A stretch of DNA of 34,518 bases from Candidatus Methylomirabilota bacterium (lineage in GTDB: Bacteria; Methylomirabilota; Methylomirabilia; Methylomirabilales; 2-02-FULL-66-22), in contig JAPLLC010000171.1 of the NCBI GenBank assembly GCA_026387775.1, positions 1 through 34,518 of the forward strand. Direction: 5' to 3'. Positions within the stretch are counted from its first letter, which is position 1. Each line of letters starts with the position of its first letter. The notes under the pieces were generated by a model that did not search any database, had not been told where the DNA came from, and worked only from the letters and a program-made list of their open reading frames with translations. Shown in pieces: positions 7,209 through 14,356 of the stretch. Made by a program: the position numbers and the translations under genes.

Positions 7209-8891
7209 ATGCCAGCACGAAAAACGACGGTCGAGGCATTCAACCAGCCGGGGATGGCGCGGACCCGCGCCCTGGTGAAGGCCATGGGTTACGACACCGA
7301 GGATCTGCGCCGGCCGCGGATCGGCGTGGCCAACTCCTGGAGCGAGACCAGCCCCGGTCACATCCATCTGCGGGCTGTGGCTGACGCGGTCAAGGCTGGC
7401 ATCTGGCAAGCGGGAGGCACCCCCTACGAGTTCGGGGGTTTCGGCCAGTGCCCCATGGACGTGGGGCACGGAGGTATACGCTACGACACCCCGACCCGTG
7501 ACGTCATCGCCGCCGATGTGGAAACCTGCACCGAGATCCACTGCTTCGACGGCCTAGTCCTGATCAGCAGCTGCGACAAGAACGTCCCCGGCCATCTCCT
7601 GGCGGCGGCCCGGCTCAACCGTCCCGCCATCCTGATCTCAGGCGGGCCGATGCTGGCAGGACGGCACCAGGGAAAGGATGTGATCATCACCGATCTGGAC
7701 GCCGAGACCTGGGCCTGCGGCGTGGGACACCCGCGACTCTCCGACGATGCCCTCGCGGAGCTGGAGGAAGCCGTCTGTCCCACCGCCGGCTCCTGCGCCC
7801 TGCTCGGAACCGCCAACACCATGCAGTGTCTGGCGGAGGCGGTCGGCCTGGCGTTGCCGGGTTCCGGGACGGCCCCCGCCGTGTCGGCCCAGCGCCTCTG
7901 GTTTGCCAAGCAGACCGGGCGTCGGATCGTCGGCATGATCCAGGAGGGCCTCCGGGCCCGTGACATCCTGACGCCCGCCGCCCTGCAGAACATGATCCGC
8001 GTGCTGCACGCCATCGGCGGATCGACCAACGCCGTGCTGCACATCCTGGCCCTCGCCCAAGAGCTCGACCTCGGCGCGTCGATCACGCTGGAGACGGTGG
8101 CGCAGCTCTCCACCGAGATCAGCTGTCTCGTGAACGTCCGACCCAACGGCGCTTACACCATGGCCGACTTCGACGAGGCCGGAGGCGTCCCGGCCGTGAT
8201 GGCGACGCTGGGGGACCGCCTCGATCGGAGCTGCCGCACCGTGACCGGCAAGACCGTCGCGGAGAACCTGCAGCCCGCCCGGGTTCGCCGGGCCGAGGTG
8301 ATCCGCCCCCTGGATCAGCCGGTCTTCCGGGGCGGCCTGGCGATCCTGCGCGGGAGCCTCGCCACCTCCGCGGTCGTCCGTCCCACCGTCGTGCCCGAGC
8401 AGATGATGACCCACACGGGACCAGCCCGGACGTTCGACTCGATGGAGAGCTGTCTGCAGGGACTGGAGAATGGTCGGGTCAAGGCAGGCGAGGTGATCGT
8501 GCTCCGCTACGAGGGGCCCCGGGGCGGACCGGGCCTGACCGAGGTGTTCAAGGTCCTGGGGTACATGGGCGCTCTCGACCTCGATAAGACCTGCGCGCTG
8601 GTCACCGACGGGAAGATCTCCGGCTTCGCCAAGGGGCCCTTCATCTGCCAGGTCTCGCCCGAAGCCGCGCTGGGTGGCCCGATCGCCCTGGTCCGGGGCG
8701 GCGACCAGATCGAGGTGGACATCCCGGGTCGTCGCCTGAACCTTCTCGTTCCGCCCGAGGAACTGGAGACCAGGCGCCGAGGCTGGACCTGCCCGCCTCC
8801 TCGCGTCGCCCACGGCTTCCTCAGCCTTTACGCCCGTCTGGCCGAACCTGCCGAGCGCGGTGGGGGACTCCCTGCCCGATTAAACGGCTGA
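7209..8891 (+). CDS. IlvD/Edd family dehydratase, probably sugar-acid dehydratase
   Basis: A 560-residue Fe-S dehydratase; the family removes water from dihydroxy acids or sugar acids to give 2-keto acids. Cluster and active-site motifs are present: SSCDKNVPGHL, CPTAGSCALLGTANTM, GGSTNAVLH, YEGPRGGPGL and DGKISGFAKG, whose serine aligns with the catalytic base. The N-terminal SPGHIHLR resembles the PGH form of E. coli IlvD (4Fe-4S class) rather than the PCN form of 2Fe-2S sugar-acid dehydratases. Start: the ATG at 7209 follows GGGGGGTG at good spacing, whereas the track's ATG five codons earlier does not. No other branched-chain amino acid synthesis gene adjoins it. Its position after a sugar ABC system favours a catabolic role, with biosynthetic IlvD as the alternative. 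Confidence 0.85.
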   Translation: MPARKTTVEAFNQPGMARTRALVKAMGYDTEDLRRPRIGVANSWSETSPGHIHLRAVADAVKAGIWQAGGTPYEFGGFGQCPMDVGHGGIRYDTPTRDVIAADVETCTEIHCFDGLVLISSCDKNVPGHLLAAARLNRPAILISGGPMLAGRHQGKDVIITDLDAETWACGVGHPRLSDDALAELEEAVCPTAGSCALLGTANTMQCLAEAVGLALPGSGTAPAVSAQRLWFAKQTGRRIVGMIQEGLRARDILTPAALQNMIRVLHAIGGSTNAVLHILALAQELDLGASITLETVAQLSTEISCLVNVRPNGAYTMADFDEAGGVPAVMATLGDRLDRSCRTVTGKTVAENLQPARVRRAEVIRPLDQPVFRGGLAILRGSLATSAVVRPTVVPEQMMTHTGPARTFDSMESCLQGLENGRVKAGEVIVLRYEGPRGGPGLTEVFKVLGYMGALDLDKTCALVTDGKISGFAKGPFICQVSPEAALGGPIALVRGGDQIEVDIPGRRLNLLVPPEELETRRRGWTCPPPRVAHGFLSLYARLAEPAERGGGLPARLNG

Positions 8892-9028
8892 GGCGATTGG
8901 GAGCAGGGGGGCAGGGGAGCAGGGGAGCAAGGGAGCGGAGGAGAAGGGGATTCACGGTCCGAGGCCTAAATCTCAGTATGGCGATCCTCTGGTTGTCCTG
9001 CTCCCCCGCTCCCCATAGCCTCAGCCGC
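8884..9028. repeat. G-rich low-complexity inverted repeat between convergent genes
   Basis: The two convergent genes end in the same word, CGGCTGAGGC, read on their own strands. After each stop comes a related G-rich run (GGGAGCAGGGG / GGGGAGCGGGGGAGCAGG), so the spacer forms a large imperfect inverted repeat. The left run is a degenerate tandem of GGGGAGCA units. It may act as a two-way transcription end. Similar G-rich runs occur at 22530-22570 and 26706-26760. Confidence 0.6.
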
Positions 9029-10013
9029 CGATGGCCGACATGGACCGATCCGGTTTGACGAAATCTGGCTGGTTGATCTTGTGACCCGCTTCCTTCTTCC
9101 AGACGGTGGCGATGATAAAGTCCGCAAGATCCTCGTCGGAGGCGCCCGACCGGAGAAGTCCTTTCAGGTCGTGCTCGGTCAGCGAAAAGAGGCAGGTCCG
9201 GAGGTGGCCATCCGCCGTGATCCGGACCCGGTTGCAGCTCTCGCAGAACGGCTGGCTGACGGAGGCGATGATCCCGATCGATCCGCGTCCGTCGGCGAAG
9301 TGATGGACGGTCGCCGGCTCCGACCCGTTGCCCTGTTCGCTTCGCAGCGGATAGACCGCATGCACCCGGGCGTGAATCTCGGCGCCGGGCACGACCGTGT
9401 CCATGGTCCACCGCCCCTGCGCGTCGAGAGGCATATACTCGATGAAGCGGACCTGAACGTCCTGTTCGCGCCCCAGACGTGCGAAATCGGCGATCTCGTC
9501 GTCGTTGTAGCCCCGCATGATGACGCAGTTCAGCTTGATGGGGTTCAGACCGGCTTCCCGCGCGAGCCGGATCCCCGCCAGGATCTTCGACACCAACTGG
9601 CCGTCCCGCCGCACCATGCGCTCGAAGCGCTCCGGCCGGAGCGAATCCAAGCTGACATTGATGCGCTTGAGGCCCGCATCCGCCAGACGCTGGACCTTCT
9701 CAACCAGGAAGAACCCGTTGGTGGTCATGGAGAGGTCCAGGGTCGCATCCAAACGGAGCAGCCCGGCGATCAGCACCTCGACATCCTGCCGCATCAGCGG
9801 CTCCCCGCCGGTCAGTCGGATCGTGTGGATTCCGAGACCGATGAAGATGCGCGCCAGATGCAGGATCTCCTCATAGGTCAGGATCTCGCGTCTGGGAAGC
9901 CAGGGCAAGCCCTCGGCCGGCATGCAGTAGATGCAGCGGAAGTTGCATCGATCTGTGAGGGAGATCCGGAGGTCGTCGATGGTTCGCCCGAACGTATCCT
10001 TCAATCGAGACAC
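9021..10013 (-). CDS. moaA: GTP 3',8-cyclase MoaA (molybdenum cofactor synthesis)
   Basis: A 330-residue radical SAM enzyme that converts GTP to 3',8-cyclo-dihydro-GTP, the first step of molybdopterin synthesis. The radical SAM cluster motif CNFRCIYC is at about residues 23-30, followed by TGGEPL. The C-terminal cluster CESCNRVRITADGHLRTC binds the second 4Fe-4S near GTP. The chain ends in a Gly-Gly pair as MoaA requires. The GTG at 10013 has AGGAAG six bases upstream and fits the family's start; the track's longer version begins at TTG and adds unrelated residues. No other moa gene is in the window. It is last in a run with nuoB and nuoI, 69 bases after nuoI. Confidence 0.95.
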   Translation of the reverse strand: MSRLKDTFGRTIDDLRISLTDRCNFRCIYCMPAEGLPWLPRREILTYEEILHLARIFIGLGIHTIRLTGGEPLMRQDVEVLIAGLLRLDATLDLSMTTNGFFLVEKVQRLADAGLKRINVSLDSLRPERFERMVRRDGQLVSKILAGIRLAREAGLNPIKLNCVIMRGYNDDEIADFARLGREQDVQVRFIEYMPLDAQGRWTMDTVVPGAEIHARVHAVYPLRSEQGNGSEPATVHHFADGRGSIGIIASVSQPFCESCNRVRITADGHLRTCLFSLTEHDLKGLLRSGASDEDLADFIIATVWKKEAGHKINQPDFVKPDRSMSAIGG

Positions 10014-10082
10014 AACGCACTTCCTATTCCGGAATGGCCCGGCACCGCGGCGAGCCAAGACGCGCCGCCGTGAATCCTGCCG

Positions 10083-10613
10083 TTATGGGGTCGCGGCGTC
10101 CTGCGCTCCGGGTTGTCCAGCGGCCACGGGCTGCTGCGCCGGCGCCGCCACCAGGGCCGGCGTATCCGGGGTCGGATAGAACCCCTCGGCGTGCAGCGCC
10201 GTCTGATCGAACACCAGCCCCAGGCGGTTGAAGGCCCCGATCTCGAAGTTCCCGGTCCACATGGTGATGGCGTCGAAGGGGCAGGCCTCGACGCACAGAT
10301 TGCAGTACATGCAGAGATTGTGGTCAATCACGAACTCGACCGGGTGTCGCTCCTTCCCCTTCCCCGCCCCGACAATCGCGATGCAGCGCGTGGGGCAGAC
10401 CTTCGCGCACGCGTCGCATGCGGTACACTTGAGCTTCCCGCTGCCAAGATCAACGGTCAGCACGTGCCGATTGAGAGAACGCAACGGAAGCGTCCGTCGC
10501 ACGGTCGGATACTGCACCGTCACTGCGTGGCTGAACAGGTGGCGCAGGGTGACCCGCATCGCTCCCAGGATGGTGAATAGCCCAGCCCAGACATCGCACG
10601 CAAAGCCAATCAT
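10083..10613 (-). CDS. nuoI: NADH-quinone oxidoreductase subunit I-like ferredoxin (NuoI)
   Basis: A 176-residue protein with two 4Fe-4S motifs, CTACDACAKVCP and CMYCNLCVEACP, in the NuoI context (RHVLTVDLGSGKLKCTACD before, PFDAITMWTGNFEIG after). In complex I this subunit carries clusters N6a/N6b between the peripheral arm and NuoB. The last 30 residues are a Pro/Ala/Gln-rich tail without family similarity that I can see. The ATG at 10613 has GGAGGGG five bases upstream. Only nuoB accompanies it; the membrane subunits and other arm subunits are absent. It may belong to a dispersed complex I or to a related oxidoreductase. Confidence 0.88.
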   Translation of the reverse strand: MIGFACDVWAGLFTILGAMRVTLRHLFSHAVTVQYPTVRRTLPLRSLNRHVLTVDLGSGKLKCTACDACAKVCPTRCIAIVGAGKGKERHPVEFVIDHNLCMYCNLCVEACPFDAITMWTGNFEIGAFNRLGLVFDQTALHAEGFYPTPDTPALVAAPAQQPVAAGQPGAQDAATP

Positions 10614-10708
10614 GCATGCCCCTCCGCTTCGTCATCGCCGGCGCCCCGACCGCCCGCCACGTCCTCACCCCTCGACCGGCCCGAAATCAGGACCACGCTC
10701 CGCCCTCC

Positions 10709-11245
10709 CTACAGGTCCGTCTCTGCCGGCGTCACCTCTGGCACAAGCACCGGTGGATGCTTCTTCTTGGCAATCGTCTCCTGGGATATTTTCTCTTGGA
10801 GCTTCATCACCCCGAAGAGCAGCGCCTCCGGTCGGGGAGGACATCCCGGAACGTACACATCCACGGGTATGACCCGGTCGACTCCCTTCACCACGTGGTA
10901 GGCGTCCCAATAGAAGGGACCGCCCGAGATGGCACACGCCCCCATGGCGATGACCCACTTGGGATCCGCCATCTGCTCGTATAATGTCTTGATCCGCGGG
11001 GCCATCTTCTCGGTGACCGTCCCGGCCACGATCATGACATCCGACTGTCGCGGCGAGGGACGAAAAACGCCGGCGCCGAACCGATCCATGTCGAACCGGG
11101 CCGCACCGGTGGCCATCATCTCGATGGCACAACACGCCAGGCCGAAGGTGACCGGCCAGGGCGAATTCCGTCGTGCCCAGTTGAAGATCAAGTCCAGCGA
11201 CGTGGTCACCACACCGGGCTCGAATCGTCCTTCCAGTACACTCAT
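10709..11245 (-). CDS. nuoB: NADH-quinone oxidoreductase subunit B (NuoB)
   Basis: A 178-residue protein carrying the N2 cluster signature: [11 protein letters not shown] with the adjacent cysteine pair, MGACAISGG, and [12 protein letters not shown]. This subunit passes electrons from the Fe-S chain to quinone. The usual start (ATG at 11245) has AAAGGAG upstream. The next gene is nuoI after 95 bases with no structure that I recognise. A nuoB-nuoI pair without nuoA, C, D or H is unusual. Either the other subunits lie elsewhere or the pair serves another complex of the group 4 hydrogenase/complex I family. Confidence 0.92.
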   Translation of the reverse strand: MSVLEGRFEPGVVTTSLDLIFNWARRNSPWPVTFGLACCAIEMMATGAARFDMDRFGAGVFRPSPRQSDVMIVAGTVTEKMAPRIKTLYEQMADPKWVIAMGACAISGGPFYWDAYHVVKGVDRVIPVDVYVPGCPPRPEALLFGVMKLQEKISQETIAKKKHPPVLVPEVTPAETDL

Positions 11246-11370
11246 ACGGAAACTCCTTTACCTTCGGCCCAGGTGATCGCGCCTTGTCCCCTCACCCCGC
11301 CACCTTTGCGTTCGGTCGCGCACTCCGATGAGGTAGCATCCGTAAATAAACTCTATTCCACCAAGATGCG

Positions 11371-11401
11371 AAAGTACAACAGAACCTGATACGACTGTCA
11401 A
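11371..11401 (-). promoter_or_regulatory. Candidate sigma-70-type promoter for nuoB
   Basis: Within the 179-base, less GC-rich gap upstream of nuoB the minus strand shows a perfect -35 TTGACA (11396-11401). A TACTTT 19 bases further on (11371-11376), or TGTACT at 17 bases, could be the -10. The -35 is strong and the -10 poor. Position upstream of nuoB fits. Confidence 0.4.
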
Positions 11402-11424
11402 GCCAGAATGGCTCGTCCCGGTCG

Positions 11425-12427
11425 TCACGCCGCGCACCCTCCACTGGAATTCTCCGTCGATTTCAGGGAAATCGGAGCTTGGTCGGGATTCTGGCCCGCG
11501 GCAAACGCAGCCATCGCTTCGGAGAGGAGCTCGCCCGGGCAGGCTCGGTACTTCGGAGACAGATGGAATACCGCAAGATGGCGGGCCCCGGCAGCGGTCG
11601 GGATACGCCGCCTCACAGTAGAACAACTCCGCCCCACGCGCCAGGTCGACGATCCGCTCCCGGTTCTCGGCCGAATCCACGGCGTCCGTGACGTAGGCAA
11701 GTTTCTGGCCGGGGCTTACCCGGACCACCTCACGTCGTAGCGTTTCGACCGGGAAGATCCGCTCCCTGCGCTCCCCCTCGCAGGACCACGCGATCCGGAT
11801 CGGATACTCATCCGCCTCTCCGCGTCGCAGGGCGCGCTTGAGGTCCATCAGCCACGGCCCGACGGATAGCCCCAGCGCCTCCAGCCGCACCTTGTCCACG
11901 TTGAGGTGCGCCGGCTCCTCCAGGGCAAAGGCGAGACACGGAATCCGGTGGTCGAGATGCGTCCCTCGAACACGGAGTCGCGCTTCCGCCAGGATGAGCC
12001 CCGAGAACGGGACCACCTCCGGATCGTCCCGGCGCAGGAAGCCTTCGGGGCACGAGAAATGCGCGCACAGGATGGAGTCCGGACGGATCTCCCGGACCTC
12101 GATGCTCAGGCTGTACCCCTCCACGAGGTTCCAGGTGTACCCACGGAGCTTTCCCTCCATGTGGTCGATGAACCCCGGAGGGCCGTACATCCGCAACCCC
12201 TTCTTCCGGCCGAGGAGCACTCGCAGGAGGTGGTCAAACCCGATGAGGTGGTCGAGGTGGGCGTGGGAAACGAAGACATCCGAGATCTTGAGGAGGCGTC
12301 CGGCGGAAAGGCTGCTGATATCTCCCAGGTCAAAGAGGAGGGCGCGGCGCTCCCAAGGGAGTCCCACGTAGAGCGCCGGATCCCCGAAGACGTCGTTGAC
12401 GAGGAATGACCGGAAGCTGCTCGCCAT
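11425..12427 (-). pseudogene. RNase Z-like metallo-beta-lactamase fold hydrolase, frame-broken
   Basis: The first part reads as an MBL-fold nuclease: SDVFVSHAHLDHLIGFDHL carries the HxHxDH metal motif at about residues 55-60, and later come LAYVTDAV and ELFYCEAAYPD. After YPD the frame drifts into sequence unlike the family. The expected C-terminus is found in another frame of the same strand: AGARHLAVFHLSPKYRACPG, holding the FHxSPxY motif with a metal-binding histidine, then a stop at 11425. Between them, roughly 20 residues expected in relatives (the HLTA-type helix) are missing, so a deletion not divisible by three is likely near 11595. The track's continuation to 11258 is probably meaningless. 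It could be a real pseudogene or an assembly error. Confidence 0.75.
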
Positions 12428-12449
12428 CCGCTCTCCCGCCTTCCGGCCG

Positions 12450-12695
12450 CTACTGACCTGACACCTGATTCGCCCCCTCCACCCGTTTCCGCTCCATCTC
12501 GATAGTCGGCGCCAGTCGCTGCTCCAGCCCGCTCTTCGTCAGATCTACCGGTGCGCCGGATTGCGCGCCCGCCGGGCCTCCGGGCACCGTCCGGAGGGCA
12601 TCCTGAGCCCGACCCGCCTCGCCCAGATATCCCACGATCAGGTATCCGACAAGGGCCAGGGCCAGGAGGAGACCCGCGATGCCGAGGATCCTCAT
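12450..12695 (-). CDS. Small membrane protein of unknown function (81 residues)
   Basis: One N-terminal membrane segment (MRILGIAGLLLALALVGYLIVGYL) is followed by a short polar, Ala/Gly/Pro-rich tail. The ATG at 12695 is preceded by AAAGGAT with reasonable spacing. It lies 22 bases upstream of the RNase Z-like gene on the same strand, so they may share a transcript. I do not recognise the family. The clear hydrophobic segment and ribosome-binding site support a real gene. Confidence 0.6.
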   Translation of the reverse strand: MRILGIAGLLLALALVGYLIVGYLGEAGRAQDALRTVPGGPAGAQSGAPVDLTKSGLEQRLAPTIEMERKRVEGANQVSGQ

Positions 12696-12745
12696 CCGCC
12701 ATCCTTTCGATCGGTCCTATGCATTCGACCGCATCCTGTTCGCTC

Positions 12746-12867
12746 AGGCTGCTCAAAAAGGTCCAGATGCAAGGCGGCGCGCGAAGGGCCGAGCGAGGCG
12801 TACTCTAGGTACGCCGCAGCGAGTGCCCGAGCGTGCCAACGCAGCAGATGGGCCTTTTTCACAGCCT
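12746..12867. repeat. About 120-bp imperfect palindromic interspersed repeat
   Basis: The outer ends mirror each other: AGGCTGCTCAAAAAGG on one side, and AGGCTGTGAAAAAGGCCC reading in from the other. Both continue into related words containing CAGATG/CATCTG. The centre is GGCGTAC-TCTAG-GTACGCC. The layout matches a class of long palindromic intergenic repeats with an AAAAAGG..CATCTG edge that I associate with several uncultured soil lineages; copy number is unknown here. It begins directly after the rhodanese stop and so may also end that transcript. Confidence 0.75.
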
Positions 12868-12868
12868 G

Positions 12869-13204
12869 CTAAACCTCGACCGGGAACCCTCGCGACATCC
12901 ACTCCTGGATACCACCCTCCAGGTTGTAAATGTCCGTCAGCCCGACTGCGGCTGCCATGTCGCACGCCACCGCGCTCCGAATGCCCTGGGCGCAGTAAAA
13001 CACGACGCCATCCCCGGTCAAGTACTGTCGGGGGGACAGGAGCAGGTTGTTGAGCGGCACCAACGTGGCACCCGGGATGTGTCCCTGCTCCCACTCGGCG
13101 GGCTCCCGCACGTCGATCCACTTCAGGCGATTCTTCTCCAGGAGATCCTTCCCGTCCACGACATCGATTCGCTCGAAGGGCTCACCGCTCTGCTGCCTCG
13201 GCAT
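12869..13204 (-). CDS. Rhodanese-domain protein
   Basis: A 111-residue single-domain rhodanese. RLKWIDVREPAEWEQGHIPGA is the usual entry, and the active loop CAQGIRS (CxxGxR) with the catalytic cysteine is intact, followed by LEGGIQEWMSRGFPV. Such proteins carry persulfide sulfur in the cytoplasm. The ATG at 13204 has AAAGGAGG upstream; the track uses the GTG one codon earlier, which sits too close to that site. The ATG overlaps the stop of a 23-residue ORF (TGATG). The gene end abuts the long palindromic repeat. In this context it might supply sulfur for cofactor synthesis, but nothing in the sequence shows that. Confidence 0.9.
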   Translation of the reverse strand: MPRQQSGEPFERIDVVDGKDLLEKNRLKWIDVREPAEWEQGHIPGATLVPLNNLLLSPRQYLTGDGVVFYCAQGIRSAVACDMAAAVGLTDIYNLEGGIQEWMSRGFPVEV

Positions 13205-13275
13205 CACTCCTCCTTTGAGGCCGCCGTCGTGGTCTTGAACTCTTCCTGGGTCTTGTAGGCACCGCCGATCTTCAT
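13204..13275 (-). CDS. Possible 23-residue ORF coupled to the rhodanese gene
   Basis: ATG at 13275 reads MKIGGAYKTQEEFKTTTAASK plus EE and a TGA that overlaps the rhodanese ATG (TGATG). The reading frame is compact and hydrophilic, and the overlap is the kind that couples translation. It has no strong Shine-Dalgarno (GAGCGAGAGACG ahead). It is too short for the track. It could be a leader peptide, the tail of a lost gene, or chance. Confidence 0.3.
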   Translation of the reverse strand: MKIGGAYKTQEEFKTTTAASKEE

Positions 13276-13299
13276 CGTCTCTCGCTCACAGCCGCCGTC

Positions 13300-14130
13300 T
13301 CACACGAGCCCGGCCCGGCGCAACACGGCCAGGCTCGATGCCCGCGCCTCGCGAGCAACTCGGAGAGGCTCCTGCTTCCAGTATTGCGGCCGGAAGATCT
13401 CCACCGAAAACCCGCCGGTGTACCCGATCGCGCGCAGATTCTGGAGGATCCCGTTCAAGGGGAGGATACCCTTTCCCGGATAGAGGCGCAGCGCGTCATG
13501 CATCTGGCGGCGCGGGGCGCGCTCCACGTCGTTGATGTGGACGATGAAGATCCGGCGCGGATCCACCTGCCGGATGGAGGCGAGGGTGGACCCTCCGGCG
13601 AAGAAGTGAAAGGTGTCCAGCACCAGCCCGACGTTTGGGCGGGCCACCTTCTCGACGATGGCCGCGCACTGCGCCAGCGTGTTCACCGTACAGTCGGCAA
13701 ACCCCAGGAACTCGTAGGCCAGACGAACCCCGTGCGGTGCGGCGATGCGCGAGAGCTCGCGCAAGATCCGGACCGACTCACGATCGATCGCCGCCCCGGA
13801 GACCCCCTTGGGGCGCGGGCTGGGGACCACCAGCACCGTCTCGCAGCCGATGGACTCGGCAACCCGGCAGAGCCGCTGGAACTCCTCCAGCATCCGGATG
13901 TGGCCCGCCGGGTCGTTGAAGATGATTCGCTCGACCGAATTCAGCGTGGCCGGCCGCACCCCCGCCCGCTTGAGGTCGCGCCGCAGTGCCGGCAGCCCTC
14001 CCGTGTCCAGGTAGCCGATCAGCTTTGCCGCCCAGATCTCGACGAAGTCGAATCCTGCCTTCCCTGCCACGGCAATGTCCGTAGCCAAGTCCGCCGTGAG
14101 TGTCGTAGCCCCGTTCAGTCCAAGCTCCAT
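13300..14130 (-). CDS. Sugar phosphate isomerase/epimerase-like TIM-barrel protein
   Basis: A 276-residue protein of the xylose isomerase-like / AP endonuclease 2 fold group, which includes hydroxypyruvate isomerases, inosose dehydratases and tagatose epimerases. Metal-site segments are recognisable: LAYEFLGF with the first glutamate, GLVLDTFHFFAGG with Asp and His, IFIVHINDVER, and SVEIFRPQYW with the last glutamate. The ATG at 14130 has GGAGGG eight bases upstream, while the track start 15 codons earlier lacks one. It is transcribed away from the PLP aldolase gene, with promoter-like sequences for both in the gap. The substrate is not determined. Confidence 0.83.
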   Translation of the reverse strand: MELGLNGATTLTADLATDIAVAGKAGFDFVEIWAAKLIGYLDTGGLPALRRDLKRAGVRPATLNSVERIIFNDPAGHIRMLEEFQRLCRVAESIGCETVLVVPSPRPKGVSGAAIDRESVRILRELSRIAAPHGVRLAYEFLGFADCTVNTLAQCAAIVEKVARPNVGLVLDTFHFFAGGSTLASIRQVDPRRIFIVHINDVERAPRRQMHDALRLYPGKGILPLNGILQNLRAIGYTGGFSVEIFRPQYWKQEPLRVAREARASSLAVLRRAGLV

Positions 14131-14175
14131 ATGGATTCCCTCCAGTACAACGAGAAGCGAATAAGCGACTGCCAC

Positions 14176-14204
14176 ACTCTAGTCAGGCTGCCTCCGGCGG
14201 TCAA
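14176..14204 (-). promoter_or_regulatory. Candidate promoter of the TIM-barrel gene
   Basis: On the minus strand TTGACC (14199-14204) and TAGAGT (14176-14181) are separated by exactly 17 bases, about 45 bases upstream of the ATG at 14130. Five of six and four of six consensus positions match. Confidence 0.5.
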
Positions 14205-14270
14205 GCCCTTTCCGCCCCCTCGCGGCCTCCCCCGTTCCGCCTTTATGAAAAGCGCTGGCGGCAGACGGAC

Positions 14271-14299
14271 TTGACAATTCGGCAAGAGCGCGGTATTCA
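14271..14299 (+). promoter_or_regulatory. Candidate promoter of the PLP aldolase gene
   Basis: TTGACA (14271-14276) is a perfect -35, and TATTCA (14294-14299) lies 17 bases downstream, 57 bases before the ATG at 14357. The -10 is weaker. Together with the minus-strand candidate it makes a back-to-back promoter region of about 225 bases. Confidence 0.5.
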
Positions 14300-14356
14300 C
14301 CCAGCGCACTGTCCGTGCGGAACCCGAACTTCATGCACCCCAGGAAGGGAGATACC

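Noticed and set aside
8892-8960. CRISPR-like tandem repeats
   Set aside because: The units are short, degenerate G-rich words with no spacer of constant length and no cas gene nearby.
11258-11424. C-terminal extension of the RNase Z-like ORF as drawn in the track
   Set aside because: After the apparent frame break the sequence no longer resembles the family, and the true C-terminal motif lies in another frame ending at 11425.
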